A stretch of DNA of 33,528 bases from assembly GCA_029263455.1 (NCBI GenBank), contig JAJCXM010000006.1, positions 1 through 33,528 of the forward strand, read 5' to 3'. Source of the stretch: Holophagae bacterium. GTDB lineage: Bacteria > Acidobacteriota > Holophagae > Acanthopleuribacterales > Acanthopleuribacteraceae. The position numbers were made by a program, and so were the translations under genes. The notes beneath the pieces were generated by a model that was given only the letters and a program-made list of their open reading frames with translations, did not search any database and was not told the DNA's origin. This document shows, piece after piece, positions 31,480 to 33,528 of this stretch. Position 1 is the first letter of the stretch; each line of letters opens with the position of its first letter.

Positions 31480-33154
31480 TTAAGCAATAACTATGATTTT
31501 GCACTCTCGCAACTTTTCAATCGTTTCGGAGCAATCGTATCTCGCTTCAAAGCAGCGCCTTAGCAGTGCAGGAGGCACACACTCCCGGAATTTAATGCCT
31601 TGTCCTATTAGTCGATCGGTAACGGGTGACCAGGATTCGTTGTTCCGATTAAGGACCGTTCGGAATGCCTTGCTTGCGCTCACAGGCGACGTATCCTGAA
31701 TCTCCACACACCAGTTGGTTGGGGTTGCTTTCAGGCCCTCCGCTTCAAGTCTTTCTGCCAAACAGAGATTAGCTAGCCAACCTGCAAAGGTCCATATGGC
31801 AGATTTAGCGCCAAACTGCGTAACCGCAATCTGACCAGGTTCGAGCCATTCATAGGTCTGACACGTCTCATTAACCAGTTTCTGAGCGCGCTGCGACATC
31901 GCACATGGAACCGAATTACCCATTAGTACCGACATACATGCTTGAGCCAATTCGAAGCCCACCCCATTGCTGCCACCGCGCCAAAGCGACCGCCCGCGTG
32001 CAGGCGCAGGAACAACTTGTGCCTCTTTGCGCTCCCAATCGACATTGGTGACCCTCCAAGCACGGCCACCCAGCGAAAGAATTGGCGTGTGACGCTGCCC
32101 GACGAAATTAGCTGGGTCCACCTCGCCAATTTCTCTGCGTCCCTGCAGCACTTTGATCATGGGCGGAGCAAGGAAGACTGAATAGAGTTCGCTAAAATAG
32201 CGGAATCCATAGCGTCGCTCACCTTCGGTTCCAAAGAACAACACACCGCCATCTTCTGCGAGAATTGATTCGTCGAGGAGATGCTTTTCGATCGCGTAAG
32301 CACCTTTTGGCATGTCGGGCAATATGGGCCAGTTCGCTAGCCAAGCGATCCAGTCTCCCCTAACCAAGGTATCTTCTTGAAGCGCAAGGGCCATCAATTG
32401 GTGCGCCAACAAATGGTAAGGCAACGGCGGTGGAGAGCAGGGTTCCACAAATCCGTCTGCCCAAAGCCGCGTTAATCCAGCCGCTTGCATAAATCTATCC
32501 TCGTCTGTAGCAAGAAATAGGCAATTAGGGACTGTATTTTGCCGACGTCCGGTTCGGCCTAACCGCTGGAGAAAACTGGATACCTGAGTAGGCGCATCTA
32601 TCTGGATGACTCGATCCAAATCCCCTACATCGATGCCCAATTCCAAGGTACTGGTAGCCACAATCACACAGTTTCGATCGTTTGCAAATGCCTGTTCTGA
32701 TCGCGCTCTCTCGTCAGCACTCAAAGAGCTATGAGAAACATGAGTGGCAATTTCCAGATCACGTAAATGTCCAGCAAGTCGCTCAACTCCGTTACGGCTG
32801 TCCACAAAAACCAATCGCTTCTCGCCGCGATGAAGTTGAGCAATTACCTGTGCTGCGTTACGGTAGGATCCGACAAAGTCGAGAGTTACGTCCGGAGTTG
32901 TTTTCTCCGCAACAGGTGATATTACAGATCCAGGTTTGGCATCATTTCCTTGAAACCATCGTAGTAACCCTGCGGGGTTACCAACCGTAGCGGAAAGACC
33001 GATCCGCTGCAGTCGTCGGCCATTGAGATGTTCGATACGGGACAACACAGCCAACAAGTGCCAGCCCCTATCATCGCCAGCAAACGCGTGAATCTCGTCA
33101 ACCACGACAGTACGGACGTTGGCGAACCAAGCTCGATGTTGAGTCGACCTGGAG
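31480..33154 (-). pseudogene. Lhr-like superfamily 2 (DEAD/DEAH) helicase, interrupted by an insertion sequence
   Basis: About 558 residues remain. The sequence starts at RAWFANVRTVVVDEIHAFAG, so motif II (DEIH) is first. It continues through GLSATVGN (motif III), FVDSRNGVERL (IV), ATSTLELGIDVGDLD (V) and QRLGRTGRRQ (VI), then the winged-helix and beta-barrel-like C-terminal region typical of Lhr-type helicases (HLLAHQLMALALQE; GVLFFGTEGERRYGF). Motif I and the rest of RecA domain 1 are absent because an IS end lies at 33155. The missing N-terminus may continue beyond the IS outside the window. Lhr-like helicases are frequent in defence islands, and here the neighbour is an RdrB-like remnant in convergent orientation. 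The internal GTG near 33105 is not a real start. Confidence 0.87.
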
Positions 33155-33528
33155 GAGACTGTCTCATAAGTAAACTTTTTAACTGCTTATGGCTGAATCG
33201 TACGTGATGGATTCTCGTCATTCACTAGCATTGTTGGGTTTTCGATTCTCAGTGCCATAACTCGGGGTTGCGTGAGGATTCTTTAAAATGCCCTCTATTT
33301 CCCGTTTTTTGAGATTCTATTAATAATGGCCACATAAGGCGTTTAAAACAAGCATGTTATGTGGATGAATCATGTGTTTTCATTTGGAAGCATTAGCCCA
33401 TTGCGCTTATGAGTGTTCTCACTCCTAATAGCTTGATGGCGCGTTTTAGGTTGAATGATAGAGCTGCTAGACACATCTCCGCTCCCACATTGTCCAACCC
33501 GCGACTTAAGAACTCGCGCATGCCCATG
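33155..33528 (-). mobile_element. IS1182-like insertion sequence, one end only
   Basis: The left boundary is placed at GAGACTGTCTCATAAGT (33155-33171), a terminal repeat of the type 'GGCTGTCTCA' found in IS1182-like elements, because the helicase homology stops there. About 220 bases without a gene follow, then the end of a transposase gene reading toward this boundary. The element continues past the window, so the second terminal repeat and target duplication cannot be seen. It splits the helicase gene. Confidence 0.72.
33393..33528 (-). CDS. DDE transposase (IS1182-like), last 44 codons
   Basis: The frame is open to the window edge and stops at TAA (33393-33395). It reads MGMREFLSRGLDNVGAEMCL followed by AALSFNLKRAIKLLGVRTLI. 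The pattern 'FL.RGL..V..E..L..L.YNLKR....G' is the usual C-terminus of IS1182/IS4-type transposases. The catalytic Asp and Glu residues lie outside the window, so the family call rests on the C-terminal helix alone. Confidence 0.74.
   Translation of the reverse strand, partial: MGMREFLSRGLDNVGAEMCLAALSFNLKRAIKLLGVRTLISAMG

Noticed and set aside
32922-33221. 99-codon minus-strand frame spanning the helicase/IS junction
   Set aside because: Out of frame with the helicase and crosses the IS end; the correct helicase frame is open to the junction.
1-33528. tRNA, rRNA, CRISPR array, retron or replication origin
   Set aside because: I looked for these by eye on both strands and saw no supporting sequence; a covariance-model search would be needed to exclude small RNAs.

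Overview
The window is bacterial DNA of moderate GC. It has no rRNA or tRNA gene and no ribosomal, replication or core-metabolism operon. The host is probably a free-living aerobic Gram-negative: it carries an AlkB-type alkane monooxygenase, a MAPEG membrane protein, a DUF938 methyltransferase, many exported enzymes with PPC/PKD domains, and several secreted 6-bladed beta-propeller proteins. The mix of secreted propellers and very short hydrophobic export signals recalls Acidobacteriota of the Holophagae/Acanthopleuribacter type. That is an impression, not a placement.

Left part (1-5.7 kb). A 5'-truncated REP-type tyrosine transposase is followed on the minus strand by an orphan Imm53 immunity gene with a good promoter, a small membrane protein, and a two-gene secreted operon (a tail-spike-like protein with an S74 self-cleaving chaperone domain, then a small exported protein). 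A CopG/RHH antitoxin follows, whose RelE/ParE toxin partner carries one in-frame TAA. A 186-bp tandem repeat closes this part.

Central part (5.7-21.2 kb). This is mostly intact single-copy genes: a large M36-family metalloprotease with PPC-PKD-PKD-PPC-PPC tail and a clear terminator, a DUF938 methyltransferase, a one-helix membrane protein, an unrecognised exported protein, an MFS transporter plus subtilisin-like protease operon, AlkB plus an M17 aminopeptidase, an exported dienelactone hydrolase, a MAPEG protein, and a tightly coupled propeller / Ig-like pair.

Right part (21.2-33.5 kb). Genes alternate with intergenic repeat clusters built from the same modules in nearly the same order (an AGC/AAGC-rich foldback, a CCGGCTAGCCGG palindrome, a ~140-bp module, a CCCCGACC-gtca-GGTCGGGG hairpin and the same unit as the tandem repeat). 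Genes here are another propeller, a secreted zinc-knuckle-like protein coupled to a Kv-type potassium channel, a HigB / HigA-ImmA addiction module with a textbook promoter and operator, and a three-gene operon of a six-cysteine secreted peptide and two propellers. The right end holds an N-terminally truncated RADAR-type adenosine deaminase (RdrB-like) and an Lhr-like helicase interrupted by an IS1182-like insertion sequence, which reads as a decayed defence island.

The most promising undescribed material is the Cys-rich-peptide/propeller operon, the mosaic repeat family that fills the intergenic space on the right, and the group of seven exported proteins whose export signals lack positive charges.
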